Shown here piece after piece: positions 10,554 to 18,652 of a stretch of 64,000 nucleotides of DNA. This DNA comes from Streptomyces marispadix (GTDB lineage: Bacteria; Actinomycetota; Actinomycetes; Streptomycetales; Streptomycetaceae): positions 558,001-622,000 of the forward strand of contig NZ_JAKWJU010000002.1 in NCBI RefSeq assembly GCF_022524345.1, written 5' to 3'. The first letter of the stretch is position 1. Each line of letters opens with the position of its first letter. The position numbers and the translations under genes are program-made. The notes beneath the pieces are model-generated. The model saw only the letters and a list, made by a program, of their open reading frames with translations, searched no databases and was not told the origin of the DNA.

Positions 10554-11140
10554 TCGCCGCGCCGGTATCCGTTCTGACGCGGGCACACATGCCCCTCGGG
10601 GTCGAGCGGAAGGCTGCACAGCGGGCACGGCGGGCGGCCCGCGTTGACGACTTCCAGCGCACGCTTGGCGAAGGCGCGGGCCATGGTGCCGTCCAGCCGC
10701 ACCCGGAGCATCGGCGGACCGTTCTCGTCGTCCTGGAGCAGCCGTTCCTCGGCGTCGGCGAGGTCCTCGTCGGAGTCGGCCTCCAGTTCGACGACGGCCT
10801 GTGCCTCCACGACCATGCGCTCGCCGTCGCCGTCCCAGGCCAGCGCCATGGTGCCGACGCGGAACTCCTCCTCGACGGGCGTCTCCAGCGGTTCCGTGTC
10901 GTCCAGTTCGGCGGGCGCGACGGCCGGTACGGGTGCGTTGCCGCCGGAGCGGCGCACGACCTCGTCCAGCAGCTCGTCGATCCGCTCGGCCAGTGCCTCC
11001 ACCTGTGCCTTCTCCAGGGCGACGCTGGTGGTACGGCCGGAGGCCGACGCCTGGAGGTAGAAGGTGCGCCGTCCTGGCAGCCCGACGGTACCGGCGATGA
11101 ATCGGTCCGGCGGGTCGTAGAGGAACACCTGACGGGACAC
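10550..11140 (-). CDS. DUF3090 family protein
   Basis: A 196-residue conserved actinobacterial protein that starts MSRQVFLYDPPDRFIAGTVG, diagnostic of DUF3090 (TIGR03847). The middle is acidic. The C-terminus carries a probable zinc-binding set CPLCSLPLD...HVCPRQNG, with three Cys and one His. No catalytic function is known. It overlaps the next gene by four bases (ATGA) and lies 67 bases after the phosphatase gene, so the three genes are likely one transcript. Confidence 0.88.
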   Translation of the reverse strand: MSRQVFLYDPPDRFIAGTVGLPGRRTFYLQASASGRTTSVALEKAQVEALAERIDELLDEVVRRSGGNAPVPAVAPAELDDTEPLETPVEEEFRVGTMALAWDGDGERMVVEAQAVVELEADSDEDLADAEERLLQDDENGPPMLRVRLDGTMARAFAKRALEVVNAGRPPCPLCSLPLDPEGHVCPRQNGYRRGE

Positions 11141-11207
11141 GTCCTGCTCCGTTGTCTCGACGTCTATTCGGTCTAAGGCACCCTACTGCCCGCGCCGATC
11201 TTCCTGC

Positions 11208-12020
11208 TCAGGCTCCGCCCCCCACGGTGGCGTCGCTGCCCTGCCGTCCGGGGCCTCCCCGGTCACGGGGGCCGCGCGGGCCGTCACCGGCGGAGGCTTC
11301 TCCACCGGGACGCCCTTCTCCTTCCCCGTTCTCGTCGCCCGCACCGTCCTTCTTCTCGTTCCCGGCCTCTTCCTCGTTCGAAGGCTCCGGCGGTCGCAGG
11401 GAGTCGAGTTCGCCGGTCTCGCCGAGCCGCAGCAGAAAGGGCCGCAGCGGGGTGTAGCGGATGACGGTCAGCGAGCAGGGGCCGACGGCGATGCGCTGGA
11501 AGAGGTCGAGATGCATCCCCAGGGCGTCGGCCACGACCGACTTGATGATGTCGCCGTGCGAGCACATCGCGTAGATGGCGTCCGCCCCGTGCTCGTGCTC
11601 GATCCGGGCGTTCCACTCCCGTACGGCCTCCACGGACCTCGACTGCATCGCGCGCATCGACTCCCCGCCGGGGAAGGCCGCCGCCGAGGGGTGCTGCTGC
11701 ACCGTCGTCATCAGCGGCTCGTCGGCCAGTTCGGCCAGCTTCCGCCCGCTCCAGTCGCCGTAGTCGCACTCGGCGACGCGCTCCTCGCTGTGCACGGGGA
11801 CGTCGGCCCGTGCGCGGAGCAGCGGTTCGACGGTCTCCCGGCAGCGCTGCATGGGGCTGGTGACCACGGCGGCCAGGGGCAGGGCGTCCAGTCGCCCGGG
11901 CAGTGCCTCGGCCTGGGCGCGGCCGTGCTCGTCCAGTGCGACTCCCGGCGTGCGCCCGGCGAGCACCCCGGAGGTGTTGGCGGTGGAGCGGCCGTGCCTT
12001 ACGAGGATGAGCGTGGGCAT
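11208..12020 (-). CDS. Histidine phosphatase / phosphoglycerate-mutase-like protein (MSMEG_4193 family)
   Basis: A 270-residue cytoplasmic member of the histidine phosphatase superfamily. The catalytic RHG motif is in LILVRHGRSTAN at the N-terminus. Further matches are TSPMQRCRETVEPL, the Glu-containing ECDYGDWSGRKL, and the second catalytic His in MCSHGDIIKSVV. The family is TIGR03848, found with the two following genes. The substrate is unknown. The last 60 or so residues are a low-complexity Glu/Gly/Pro-rich tail. The ATG at 12020 is directly followed by the beta-strand and RHG motif, and upstream in-frame sequence is not conserved. It is divergent from corA, 76 bases away. Confidence 0.9.
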   Translation of the reverse strand: MPTLILVRHGRSTANTSGVLAGRTPGVALDEHGRAQAEALPGRLDALPLAAVVTSPMQRCRETVEPLLRARADVPVHSEERVAECDYGDWSGRKLAELADEPLMTTVQQHPSAAAFPGGESMRAMQSRSVEAVREWNARIEHEHGADAIYAMCSHGDIIKSVVADALGMHLDLFQRIAVGPCSLTVIRYTPLRPFLLRLGETGELDSLRPPEPSNEEEAGNEKKDGAGDENGEGEGRPGGEASAGDGPRGPRDRGGPGRQGSDATVGGGA

Positions 12021-12044
12021 GCGTGCCAGCGTAGGCGAGGGCTT

Positions 12045-12088
12045 CGAAGCGGCTGCCGGTGGTTGTATCGGCCGCTTCGGGGCACAAT
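12045..12088 (+). promoter_or_regulatory. Inverted repeat and probable -10 element upstream of corA
   Basis: In the 76-base divergent gap there are 9-bp inverted arms at 12045-12053 and 12071-12079 with a 17-base spacer. Immediately after comes CACAAT at 12083-12088, eight bases before the corA GTG at 12097. There is no Shine-Dalgarno sequence, so a leaderless transcript starting at or next to the GTG is likely. The inverted repeat could be an operator; its size and position are suggestive only. Confidence 0.4.
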
Positions 12089-12096
12089 GACCAGTC

Positions 12097-13080
12097 GTGA
12101 TCGTGGACTGCGCCATCTACCGGGACGGACGCCGCATGGAGCGGCCGGCCGACTACTCCGATGCCCTCGACGAGGCCAGGGAGACCGGTGACGCGTTTCT
12201 CTGGATCGGGCTGCACGAGCCGACCGAGGCCGAATTCGACCACGTCACCAGCGAGTTCGACCTGCATCCCCTCGCCGTCGAGGACGCGCTCCACGCCCAT
12301 CAGCGGCCGAAGCTGGAGGTCTACGAGGACTCCCTCTTCCTCGTACTCAAGCCCGTCTCCTACGACGAGTCGACGACGGTCGTCTCGACCGGCGAGCTGA
12401 TGCTCTTCGTCGGGGACTCCTTCGTGGTGACCGTGCGGCACGGGAAGGCCAATCCGCTCGGCGAGGTGCGTGAGCGGCTCGAGCACGACCCCGAGGTGCT
12501 GCGGCACGGGCCGACGGCGGTGATGTACGCGGTGGCCGACGCCATCGTCGACCAGTACATGGAGGTGGCCGCCGATCTCCAGGTCAGTCTCGACGAGTTG
12601 GAGGAGGAGGTCTTCTCCCCCGAGGCTCTGGCCGCCCGCGACATCGCCGGACGGATCTACGCCTTCAAGCGCCAGGCGCTGGGCTTCCGCCGGGCCACGG
12701 GCCCGCTCGCGGAGCCGCTGGAGCGGCTGACGAGGCCGGGGGTGCCGTTCGTGCATGAGGACTCGCGGCCGTTCTTCCGTGACGTCAGCGACCATCTGAC
12801 AAGGGTCAACGAGCAGGTGGAGGGCCTCGACCGGCTGCTGTCGGACATCCTCTCGGCGAACCTGGCGCACATGAGCGTCCGGCAGAACGACAACATGCGG
12901 AAGATCTCGGCATGGGCCGCGATGTTCGCGATCCCCACCGCCATCGCCGGCATCTACGGCATGAACTTCGAGCACATGCCGGAGCTGCACTGGGTGTGGA
13001 CGTATCCGGCGGTGCTGGCGCTCATCGCGGGGGCGTGCCTGACGCTCTTCCGTGTCTTCAAGCGCCGCGGCTGGATGTGA
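12097..13080 (+). CDS. corA: CorA-family magnesium/cobalt transporter
   Basis: A 327-residue inner-membrane divalent cation channel. A long cytoplasmic domain precedes two C-terminal membrane helices. The first helix ends with the signature YGMNFEHMPEL (GMN near residue 288), which forms the pore entry. The second helix ends in a basic FKRRGWM tail. The helical stalk includes VDQYMEVAADLQVSLDELEEEVF and ANLAHMSVRQNDNMRKIS. The GTG at 12097 gives the usual IVDCAIYRDGRR start. No ribosome site is present; see the adjacent promoter. Mg2+ is the likely ion, though CorA paralogues also move Co2+, Ni2+ or Zn2+. Confidence 0.92.
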   Translation: MIVDCAIYRDGRRMERPADYSDALDEARETGDAFLWIGLHEPTEAEFDHVTSEFDLHPLAVEDALHAHQRPKLEVYEDSLFLVLKPVSYDESTTVVSTGELMLFVGDSFVVTVRHGKANPLGEVRERLEHDPEVLRHGPTAVMYAVADAIVDQYMEVAADLQVSLDELEEEVFSPEALAARDIAGRIYAFKRQALGFRRATGPLAEPLERLTRPGVPFVHEDSRPFFRDVSDHLTRVNEQVEGLDRLLSDILSANLAHMSVRQNDNMRKISAWAAMFAIPTAIAGIYGMNFEHMPELHWVWTYPAVLALIAGACLTLFRVFKRRGWM

Positions 13081-13165
13081 GAGGGCTCCCTCTCGTCGCC
13101 CCTCGGCTCCGCTCGGCCGCGTCCCGGTGCGTAACCCTTGCGCGTACGGCGCGTTGAGCCGCGTA

Positions 13166-13208
13166 ACGGCCGTGGCGGGGATGACCCCCGAGCCCCCTCC
13201 ACGGCCGT
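13166..13208. terminator. Hairpin terminator between corA and the convergent oxidoreductase
   Basis: Perfect 10-bp arms lie at 13166-13175 and 13199-13208, with an internal GGGG/CCCC pairing in the loop. It sits between two convergent genes and probably stops both transcripts. Confidence 0.65.
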
Positions 13209-13230
13209 AAGCATGCCCGCGGGCCCTCCC

Positions 13231-14283
13231 CTACGAGGCGACACCCGCCTTCTCCAGGGCCTCGACTCCCGCGCGCAGCCCCGCGATTCGCTCCTCCCTG
13301 GTGAAGCCCGCGGGCGCGAGGGAGAGGGTGGTCACACCGGCCTCGGCGTAGGCGCGCATACGGTCGGCGATGCGGTCGACGGAGCCGAGGAGAGTGGTGG
13401 AGTCGATGAGTTCGTGCGGCACGGCGGCCGAAGCGCCGTCCTTGTCCCCGTCCAGGTACTTGTCCTGGATCACGGCGGCTTCCCGCTCGTAACCCATGCG
13501 CTGTGCGAGCCGGTTGTAGAAGTTCTGCTTGCGGCTGCCCATGCCGCCGACGTAGAGGGCCGTGTACGGACGGAACTGGTCGGCCAGCGCGTGTACGTCG
13601 TCCCCGACGGCCATCGGAACGGTCGGGCAGACGTCGAAGCCCGTCAGTTCCTTGCCGGCCTTCTCTCGTCCGGCGCGCAGATGCCGCAGCGTGGTCTCCT
13701 CGGCGTGCTCGGGCGAGAAGAAGATCAGCAGCGCACCGTCGGCGATCTCCCCGGTCTGTTCGAGGTTCTTGGGCCCGATGGCCGCGATGTAGAGCGGGAT
13801 CTCCTCCCGTACTGGATGCACCGTCAGCTTGATGGGCTTGCCGGGGCCGTCGGGCAGGGGCAGCGTCCAGTGCTCGCCCTCGTGGCTGAGGCGCTCGCGG
13901 GACATGGCCTTGCGGATGATCTCGACGTACTCGCGGGTGCGGGCCAGCGGCTTGTCGAAACGCACCCCGTACCACCCCTCGGAGACCTGCGGGCCCGAGA
14001 CGCCGAGGCCGAGCCGGAAGCGCCCGCCGGAGAGGGAGTCGAGGGTGGCGGCCGTCATCGCGGTCATCGCCGGTGCGCGGGCGGGGATCTGGAAGATGCC
14101 CGAACCTACGTCGATGCGCTCGGTCTGCGCCGCGACCCAGGACAGGACCGTGGGCGCGTCGGAGCCGTAGGCCTCGGCGGCCCAGCAGACGGAATAGCCG
14201 AGCCGGTCGGCCTCCTGGGCGACGGCGAGGTTGTCCGCGTCCATCCCCGCGCCCCAGTAGCCGAGGTTGATGCCGAGCCGCAT
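13231..14283 (-). CDS. LLM-class F420-dependent oxidoreductase
   Basis: A 350-residue cytoplasmic luciferase-like TIM-barrel protein. The N-terminus MRLGINLGYWG and the motifs AEAYGSDAPTVLSW, ERIDVGSGIFQIPARAP, GRFRLGLGVSGPQVSEGWYG and LYIAAIGPKNLE are typical of the F420-dependent branch. The substrate is unknown. ATG at 14283 follows AAGGGGG. A perfect 14-bp palindrome lies 11 bases before the start, suggesting repressor control. It is divergent from the aldo/keto reductase. Confidence 0.85.
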   Translation of the reverse strand: MRLGINLGYWGAGMDADNLAVAQEADRLGYSVCWAAEAYGSDAPTVLSWVAAQTERIDVGSGIFQIPARAPAMTAMTAATLDSLSGGRFRLGLGVSGPQVSEGWYGVRFDKPLARTREYVEIIRKAMSRERLSHEGEHWTLPLPDGPGKPIKLTVHPVREEIPLYIAAIGPKNLEQTGEIADGALLIFFSPEHAEETTLRHLRAGREKAGKELTGFDVCPTVPMAVGDDVHALADQFRPYTALYVGGMGSRKQNFYNRLAQRMGYEREAAVIQDKYLDGDKDGASAAVPHELIDSTTLLGSVDRIADRMRAYAEAGVTTLSLAPAGFTREERIAGLRAGVEALEKAGVAS

Positions 14284-14293
14284 ACCGGCCCCC

Positions 14294-14307
14294 TTACTGA
14301 TCAGTAA
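14294..14307. promoter_or_regulatory. 14-bp perfect palindrome, probable repressor operator
   Basis: TTACTGATCAGTAA is perfectly self-complementary and AT-rich in a very GC-rich background. It lies 11 bases upstream of the F420 oxidoreductase start and 51 bases upstream of the divergent aldo/keto reductase start. Size and symmetry fit a TetR- or MarR-type operator. No regulator gene for it is adjacent. Confidence 0.55.
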
Positions 14308-14344
14308 CGTCACTGTCCCGGGGACTCTAGCGCGCCCTCGCCAG

Positions 14345-14350
14345 TAACCT
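14345..14350 (+). promoter_or_regulatory. Probable -10 element for a leaderless aldo/keto reductase transcript
   Basis: TAACCT matches the TANNNT form of the -10 hexamer and ends eight bases before the ATG at 14359. No ribosome site precedes that ATG. The -35 region is weak (GGGACT at about 14321). Confidence 0.35.
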
Positions 14351-14358
14351 CAACGCCC

Positions 14359-15345
14359 ATGGAGGCAAGGCACCTCGGCCGTACCGGCCTGCGCGTATCC
14401 CGAATCGGTCTCGGCACGCTCACCTGGGCACGGGACACCGGGGAGCGGGACGCCGCCGACCAGCTCAAGACGTTCTGGGAAGCGGGCGGCACGCTGGTCG
14501 ACACCGCGGACGTCTACGGGGACGGCGGCGCCGAATACCTCCTGGGCAGGCTGCTGGAGGGCCTCGTGCCCCGGCGTGACCTGGTGCTGGCGACGAAGGC
14601 GGGGAGCGTGCCCGACCCCGACCGGCGCTTCGACTGCTCCCGCGGGCATCTCCTCGCGGCGCTGGACGCGTCCCTGGAGCGGCTGCGCACCGACTACGTC
14701 GACCTGTGGCAGGTGCACGCCTTCGACCCGGCCACTCCGCTCGACGAGACGCTCCAGGCGCTGGACATCGCGGTCAGCACGGGACGTGCGCGCTATGTGG
14801 GCGTCTCCAACTTCAGCGGCTGGCAGCTCGCCAAGGCCGCCACATGGCAGCTCGCAGCCCCCGGTACACGCACCCGGCTCGCGAGCACACAGATGGAGTA
14901 CTCCCTGCTCCAGCGCGGCGTCGAGCGCGAACTGCTGCCCGCCGCCGTCGACTTGGGGCTCGGGCTGCTGCCCTCGTCGCCGCTGGGGCGCGGTGTGCTC
15001 ACGGCCAAGTACCGTCGCTGCGACCCTCCGCCGGACTCGCGCGGCGCCTCCGAGCACCTCGCGCCGTTCATCGCCCCGTACCTCGACGAGACGGCCGGGA
15101 GCATCGTCGACGCCGTCTCGACCGCGGCCGACGGACTGGCCGTATCGCCGCTGCTCGTCGCGCTGGCCTGGGTACGGGACCGGCCGGGAGTGACCGCTCC
15201 GATCGTCGGGGCGCGCACCGCCGCGCAGCTCTCCGAGGCGTTGTCAGTGGAGGGTCTTACTCTTCCTGACGAGATCTGCCGCGCGCTGGACGACGTCTCG
15301 GCGCCGGTGCACCGCTACCCCGACCAGGACTGGAGCGAGCTGTGA
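14359..15345 (+). CDS. Aldo/keto reductase
   Basis: A 328-residue NADPH-dependent carbonyl reductase of the aldo/keto reductase superfamily. The catalytic set is visible: Asp and Tyr in DTADVYGDG (about residue 50), Lys in LATKAGS (about 80) and His in WQVHAFD (about 117). GVSNFSGWQL and the cofactor-binding PIVGARTAAQL near the C-terminus complete the fold. The ATG at 14359 has no ribosome site but a -10-like hexamer just upstream, so it is probably leaderless. Its stop overlaps the GTG of the next gene (GTGA), so the two are co-translated. The physiological substrate is unknown. Confidence 0.9.
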   Translation: MEARHLGRTGLRVSRIGLGTLTWARDTGERDAADQLKTFWEAGGTLVDTADVYGDGGAEYLLGRLLEGLVPRRDLVLATKAGSVPDPDRRFDCSRGHLLAALDASLERLRTDYVDLWQVHAFDPATPLDETLQALDIAVSTGRARYVGVSNFSGWQLAKAATWQLAAPGTRTRLASTQMEYSLLQRGVERELLPAAVDLGLGLLPSSPLGRGVLTAKYRRCDPPPDSRGASEHLAPFIAPYLDETAGSIVDAVSTAADGLAVSPLLVALAWVRDRPGVTAPIVGARTAAQLSEALSVEGLTLPDEICRALDDVSAPVHRYPDQDWSEL

Positions 15346-17432
15346 CGGACGACAAGGCAGCCGAACTCCTCGCGGCGGTAAGGGCTGTGGAGAGCGGCGA
15401 GCGTTCAGCCGCGTCGTTCTTCACCGACACCGCACAGCCGCCTGCCGCGCCGCGACCGCAGCGCCCGGCGACGCCCGCGGGGCCGCGGACGGCTTCCCCG
15501 GGGCCGGACAGGCGGCCGGGCCCGGCCGCCGTGCCCGACGGGCTGCGCGAGGTGCTGGCGGCGGGCGGCGCCCCCGAGGCGCTGGCGCCCCGTGTCGCCG
15601 AATCCCTCGGCGAGCAGGCCGGGCCGCTGCTGCGTGAGGACCCCTGGCAGTTGCTCTCAGTCCCCGGCGTACGGCCGGAGCAGGCGGACGGCTTCGCACG
15701 CGCCCTGCTGGGCGATGACAGCGGCCCCGGCGACGAGCGCCGCGCACAGGCGCTGGTGGTGTGGCTGCTGGAGCGAGCGGCACTGAAGGGGCATACGGCC
15801 CTGGAGCCTGCCGCGCTGTCGAAGGGCCTGTCGCAGTACGCGGTTCCGGAGCCCGACGAGGCGGTGCGTACCGCCGTCGACGCGGGAGCCGTCCTGGTCT
15901 TTGAAGACGCGCTCGACGCCATGCCCGCGGGCGGCGGCCCCTCCCCGGGCGCCGCGGCGCAGAGCGGGGAAGGCGACGACGGGGCCGAAGAGCGGCCCGT
16001 ACGGCTGCTGTTGGGGCTGGACCGCTATGCGCTGGCGGAGGAGAGCCTGGCGGACGGGCTGGCGCGGGTGATCAACGGCGCAGGTCAGGGCACAGCCCCC
16101 GGGGAGGCGCCCGATGCGTGGGAGAGCGCCGCGGCGTCGGCCTCGTCGCCGTCGGCGGCGGAGCTGATCCGTGCGGTGGCCGGTCATGGGCTGGTCGCAC
16201 ACACCGGCGGCGAGGCCGCACGAGCCGAGCCTGCCGCTCTTCTCGCCGCCGCGGAACGGCTGGGGCTGCGCGCATGTGCAGCCGCGCACACCGCCGGCGG
16301 ACGCGACCGCCTCGCCGCGCTTCTCGCCGACGCGGCCGGGAGCGAGGGCGTGCCCGGCCCGTCAGAGCAGAAAGAGCCGGGAGAGCGAGCAGATCCGCGC
16401 GAGCAGGGCGAGCGGGACCGGCAGGCGGTCGTCACCGTCGCAGGGCTGCTGGACGGCCGCGAGGGTCCGGCCCGTGACGCGGAAGGCGCGTGGGCGCTCG
16501 ATCTGCTGATCGTCTGCGACGCCCCCCAGCTCGACGCGGAGACGGCCGCCGCCCTCGTAGAGTCCCTTCCCGACGGGGCTCGCCTGGTGCTCAGCGGCGA
16601 CCCGGGCGTGCTGGGCGCGGCCGGTCCCGGCCAGGTCTTCGCCGATGTGATCGCCTCGGGAGCCTGCCCGCGCGTGGCCTCGCGTACGCCGGACCCCGGG
16701 CCGATCGGCGAGCTGGTCTCCGGAATCGGCATCGGCGAACTGGGCCAGGTCGACGCCCCCGGCAAGGAGGTCGTGGTCGTACCGGTGCGGGACGCGGGCG
16801 AGGCCGTGCATCGCACCGTTCAGCTCGTGGCGGACTCGGTGCCGCGTGCCATCGGCGTTCCCGTGGAGGAGACCCAGGTGATCACGACGGGCCACGGCGG
16901 AGCGGCGGGCACCAGGGCGCTGAACGCCGCCCTGAAGGAGCGGCTGCGCCCCGGCCCGGGCCGCTTCGACGGTTTCGACCCGGGCGACCGCGTCGTCCAC
17001 AGCCCGTCCCGTGGCCGTACGACACCGGCAGTGGTCGTATCCGGCGAGGAGGAGGGCCTGCGCCTGGAGCACTCCGGCACGGGCGAGCAGGTCGTCGTCG
17101 CACGCGACCGCGTCGCGGACGAGGTCAGGCACGGCTGGGCGATCACGGCCCATCAGGCGGTGGGCATGCGCTGGCCCGCCGTGGTGGCGGTGCTGCCGGG
17201 CGATGCGACCGAGGCGCTCGACCGCGAGTGGGTCTACACGGCGTTCGGGCGCGGCGAGCGTCATCTGTCGGTCGTACAGGGCGCGGAGGACGCGCTTCCG
17301 AGGGCCGTGGCTTCGGTGACCGCCCCGCCTCGCACGACGCGGCTGCGTGTGCTGCTGACACAGTCCGCCCGAGCGGCCGAGGCCGCGACGGCTTCACCGG
17401 CTGGGAGCGCGGCGGGCGGCGGCCCGGAGTAG
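15342..17432 (+). CDS. RecD2-like helicase-related protein with degenerate ATPase motifs
   Basis: A 696-residue protein with the architecture of RecD2/TraA-type helicases. A helix-hairpin-helix-like region (LLSVPGVRPEQADGFARAL) lies near residues 100-125, followed by two RecA-like lobes. The ATPase motifs are altered. The Walker A position reads VAHTGGEAARAE (about 282) and lacks the GKT/S. The Walker B position reads LLIVCDAPQLD instead of an Asp-Glu pair. Motif III is SGDPGVLGAAGPGQVF. The C-terminal UvrD-like part (GWAITAHQAVGMRWPAVV, YTAFGRGERHLSVV) is well kept. It therefore looks like a non-hydrolysing relative. GTG 15342 overlaps the reductase stop. Long Ala/Gly/Glu-rich linkers are present. 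Its role is unknown; a DNA- or protein-binding scaffold is one possibility. Confidence 0.72.
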   Translation: MTDDKAAELLAAVRAVESGERSAASFFTDTAQPPAAPRPQRPATPAGPRTASPGPDRRPGPAAVPDGLREVLAAGGAPEALAPRVAESLGEQAGPLLREDPWQLLSVPGVRPEQADGFARALLGDDSGPGDERRAQALVVWLLERAALKGHTALEPAALSKGLSQYAVPEPDEAVRTAVDAGAVLVFEDALDAMPAGGGPSPGAAAQSGEGDDGAEERPVRLLLGLDRYALAEESLADGLARVINGAGQGTAPGEAPDAWESAAASASSPSAAELIRAVAGHGLVAHTGGEAARAEPAALLAAAERLGLRACAAAHTAGGRDRLAALLADAAGSEGVPGPSEQKEPGERADPREQGERDRQAVVTVAGLLDGREGPARDAEGAWALDLLIVCDAPQLDAETAAALVESLPDGARLVLSGDPGVLGAAGPGQVFADVIASGACPRVASRTPDPGPIGELVSGIGIGELGQVDAPGKEVVVVPVRDAGEAVHRTVQLVADSVPRAIGVPVEETQVITTGHGGAAGTRALNAALKERLRPGPGRFDGFDPGDRVVHSPSRGRTTPAVVVSGEEEGLRLEHSGTGEQVVVARDRVADEVRHGWAITAHQAVGMRWPAVVAVLPGDATEALDREWVYTAFGRGERHLSVVQGAEDALPRAVASVTAPPRTTRLRVLLTQSARAAEAATASPAGSAAGGGPE

Positions 17433-17640
17433 GAGAGCCGCCCGTGCGCCCGCTGGCCGCGGCGGTACGGGTGCGCGTCAGCCGCGGCGATAGGGGCGCG
17501 ACGCACCGCGGGGGCCGCTGAACTCGGGCGGCGGACGAGCCAGTTCATGGCGAGCCGATGCGCAGACGCGGTGTGCGGCCACCGGCCGCGGCGGCCCGGC
17601 AGCCGGCCGCCGAGCGCACGCCCCGCCTACGCCCCTGCCC

Positions 17641-18312
17641 TCACTCCTCGTCGTCCAGCTCGATGTCCGTCTCGTCGAATACGGAGCTGACGTCGAAGCG
17701 GCAGATCACCCTTTCGGGGTCGGCCTGCTCGAACGGCGCGCTCAGCCACTCCCCCGGCTCGCTCGGCTCGTCGGCCGCGGTCACCCACAGCGTCGAGTCG
17801 CCCTCGTCCAGGCCGAACTCCTTGTGCCGGGTGGCGATTTCATCGGCCTCGTACTCGCCGAAGAGGATGCCGAGCGCCGCGTGCACGCTGCTTCCCGCCG
17901 AGCCCGCGGCCTGCTCGTCCTCGTCCGCCGAGTCCGGGTCCAGGTCGGTGACGCGCTGGGCCTGCGCCAGCAGCCGCTGCGGCTCGACGACGCTGTAGTC
18001 GCGCCGGATCAGCACACTCAGCGCGCTGGGGACTTCCGGACCCGTGTAGGCGGGCATGGAGTCGCCGCCGGGAATCTCGAACGGAGTGACTTCGTCGTAC
18101 GTTTCGTAGAGCAGCTCGTCGTAGGCCTCGCCCGCTGCGGCCAGCTCGTCGAAAGCGGCGTAGACGGCGGTGTCGGAGGCGCCGTTCTCGGTGTCCTTCC
18201 CAGCGCCTTCCGCACGGCTCTCGACCGCCTCGAGGTGCCGGTCAATCGCGGCTTTCACCGCTTCGGCGGCGGCGCGTACGTCGGCAGCGGTGGGCTGCTC
18301 AGCATCAGACAT
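17641..18312 (-). CDS. Conserved acidic hypothetical protein
   Basis: A 223-residue acidic protein with no recognised catalytic motif. The sequence begins MSDAEQPTAADVRAAAEAV, contains YDELLYETYDEVTPFEIPGG and SALSVLIRRDYSVVEPQ, and ends with FDVSSVFDETDIELDDEE. I believe it is a conserved Streptomyces hypothetical protein. The ATG at 18312 gives a natural start; a longer in-frame version from 18351 would read through the divergent promoter region and is less likely. It is divergent from the DUF5703 gene. Confidence 0.75.
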   Translation of the reverse strand: MSDAEQPTAADVRAAAEAVKAAIDRHLEAVESRAEGAGKDTENGASDTAVYAAFDELAAAGEAYDELLYETYDEVTPFEIPGGDSMPAYTGPEVPSALSVLIRRDYSVVEPQRLLAQAQRVTDLDPDSADEDEQAAGSAGSSVHAALGILFGEYEADEIATRHKEFGLDEGDSTLWVTAADEPSEPGEWLSAPFEQADPERVICRFDVSSVFDETDIELDDEE

Positions 18313-18346
18313 AGTGCAGACGCTATCCGTATCCGTCCTCTGCCCG

Positions 18347-18352
18347 CACAAT
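18347..18352 (+). promoter_or_regulatory. Probable -10 element for the DUF5703 gene
   Basis: CACAAT ends seven bases before the ATG at 18360, the same hexamer and nearly the same spacing as upstream of corA. A leaderless transcript is likely. No clear -35 is visible. Confidence 0.35.
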
Positions 18353-18359
18353 AGATGAG

Positions 18360-18548
18360 ATGCCGGAATACGAATTTCGCGATGTGTACGTGCCTCGCGG
18401 GGTCTCCCGCAAGGCGGCTACCCGACTGCTGACCGACCATGCCGAGTACGGGCACTGGGAGTTGGCCCGTACACGCCTGTACCCGGACGGCAGCCGCAGG
18501 GTGCGGCTGCGCCGCCGGATCATCCGCCAGCTCCACGCGACGTGGTGA
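18360..18548 (+). CDS. DUF5703 family small protein
   Basis: A 62-residue basic protein starting MPEYEFRDVYVPRGVSRKAA, followed by LLTDHAEYGHWELARTRLYPDG and a run of arginines (RRVRLRRRII). It matches what I know of DUF5703, a small conserved actinobacterial family of unknown function. It is probably translated from a leaderless transcript and is followed by a strong hairpin terminator. Confidence 0.82.
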   Translation: MPEYEFRDVYVPRGVSRKAATRLLTDHAEYGHWELARTRLYPDGSRRVRLRRRIIRQLHATW

Positions 18549-18594
18549 GGTGACCTGGTGAGCCTTCCCGCCCCGGAGGGCGGCAGGACAAGGC

Positions 18595-18632
18595 GGCGGA
18601 GCGGGCCCCACCCGTGTGGTGCCCGCTCCGCC
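18595..18632. terminator. Hairpin terminator between DUF5703 gene and chpC
   Basis: Perfect 12-bp arms at 18595-18606 and 18621-18632, with a 14-base loop that can itself pair partly (CCAC/GTGG). It lies between convergent genes, so termination in both directions is likely. Confidence 0.72.
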
Positions 18633-18652
18633 GTCTCTCAGGCTGTGCCCGC

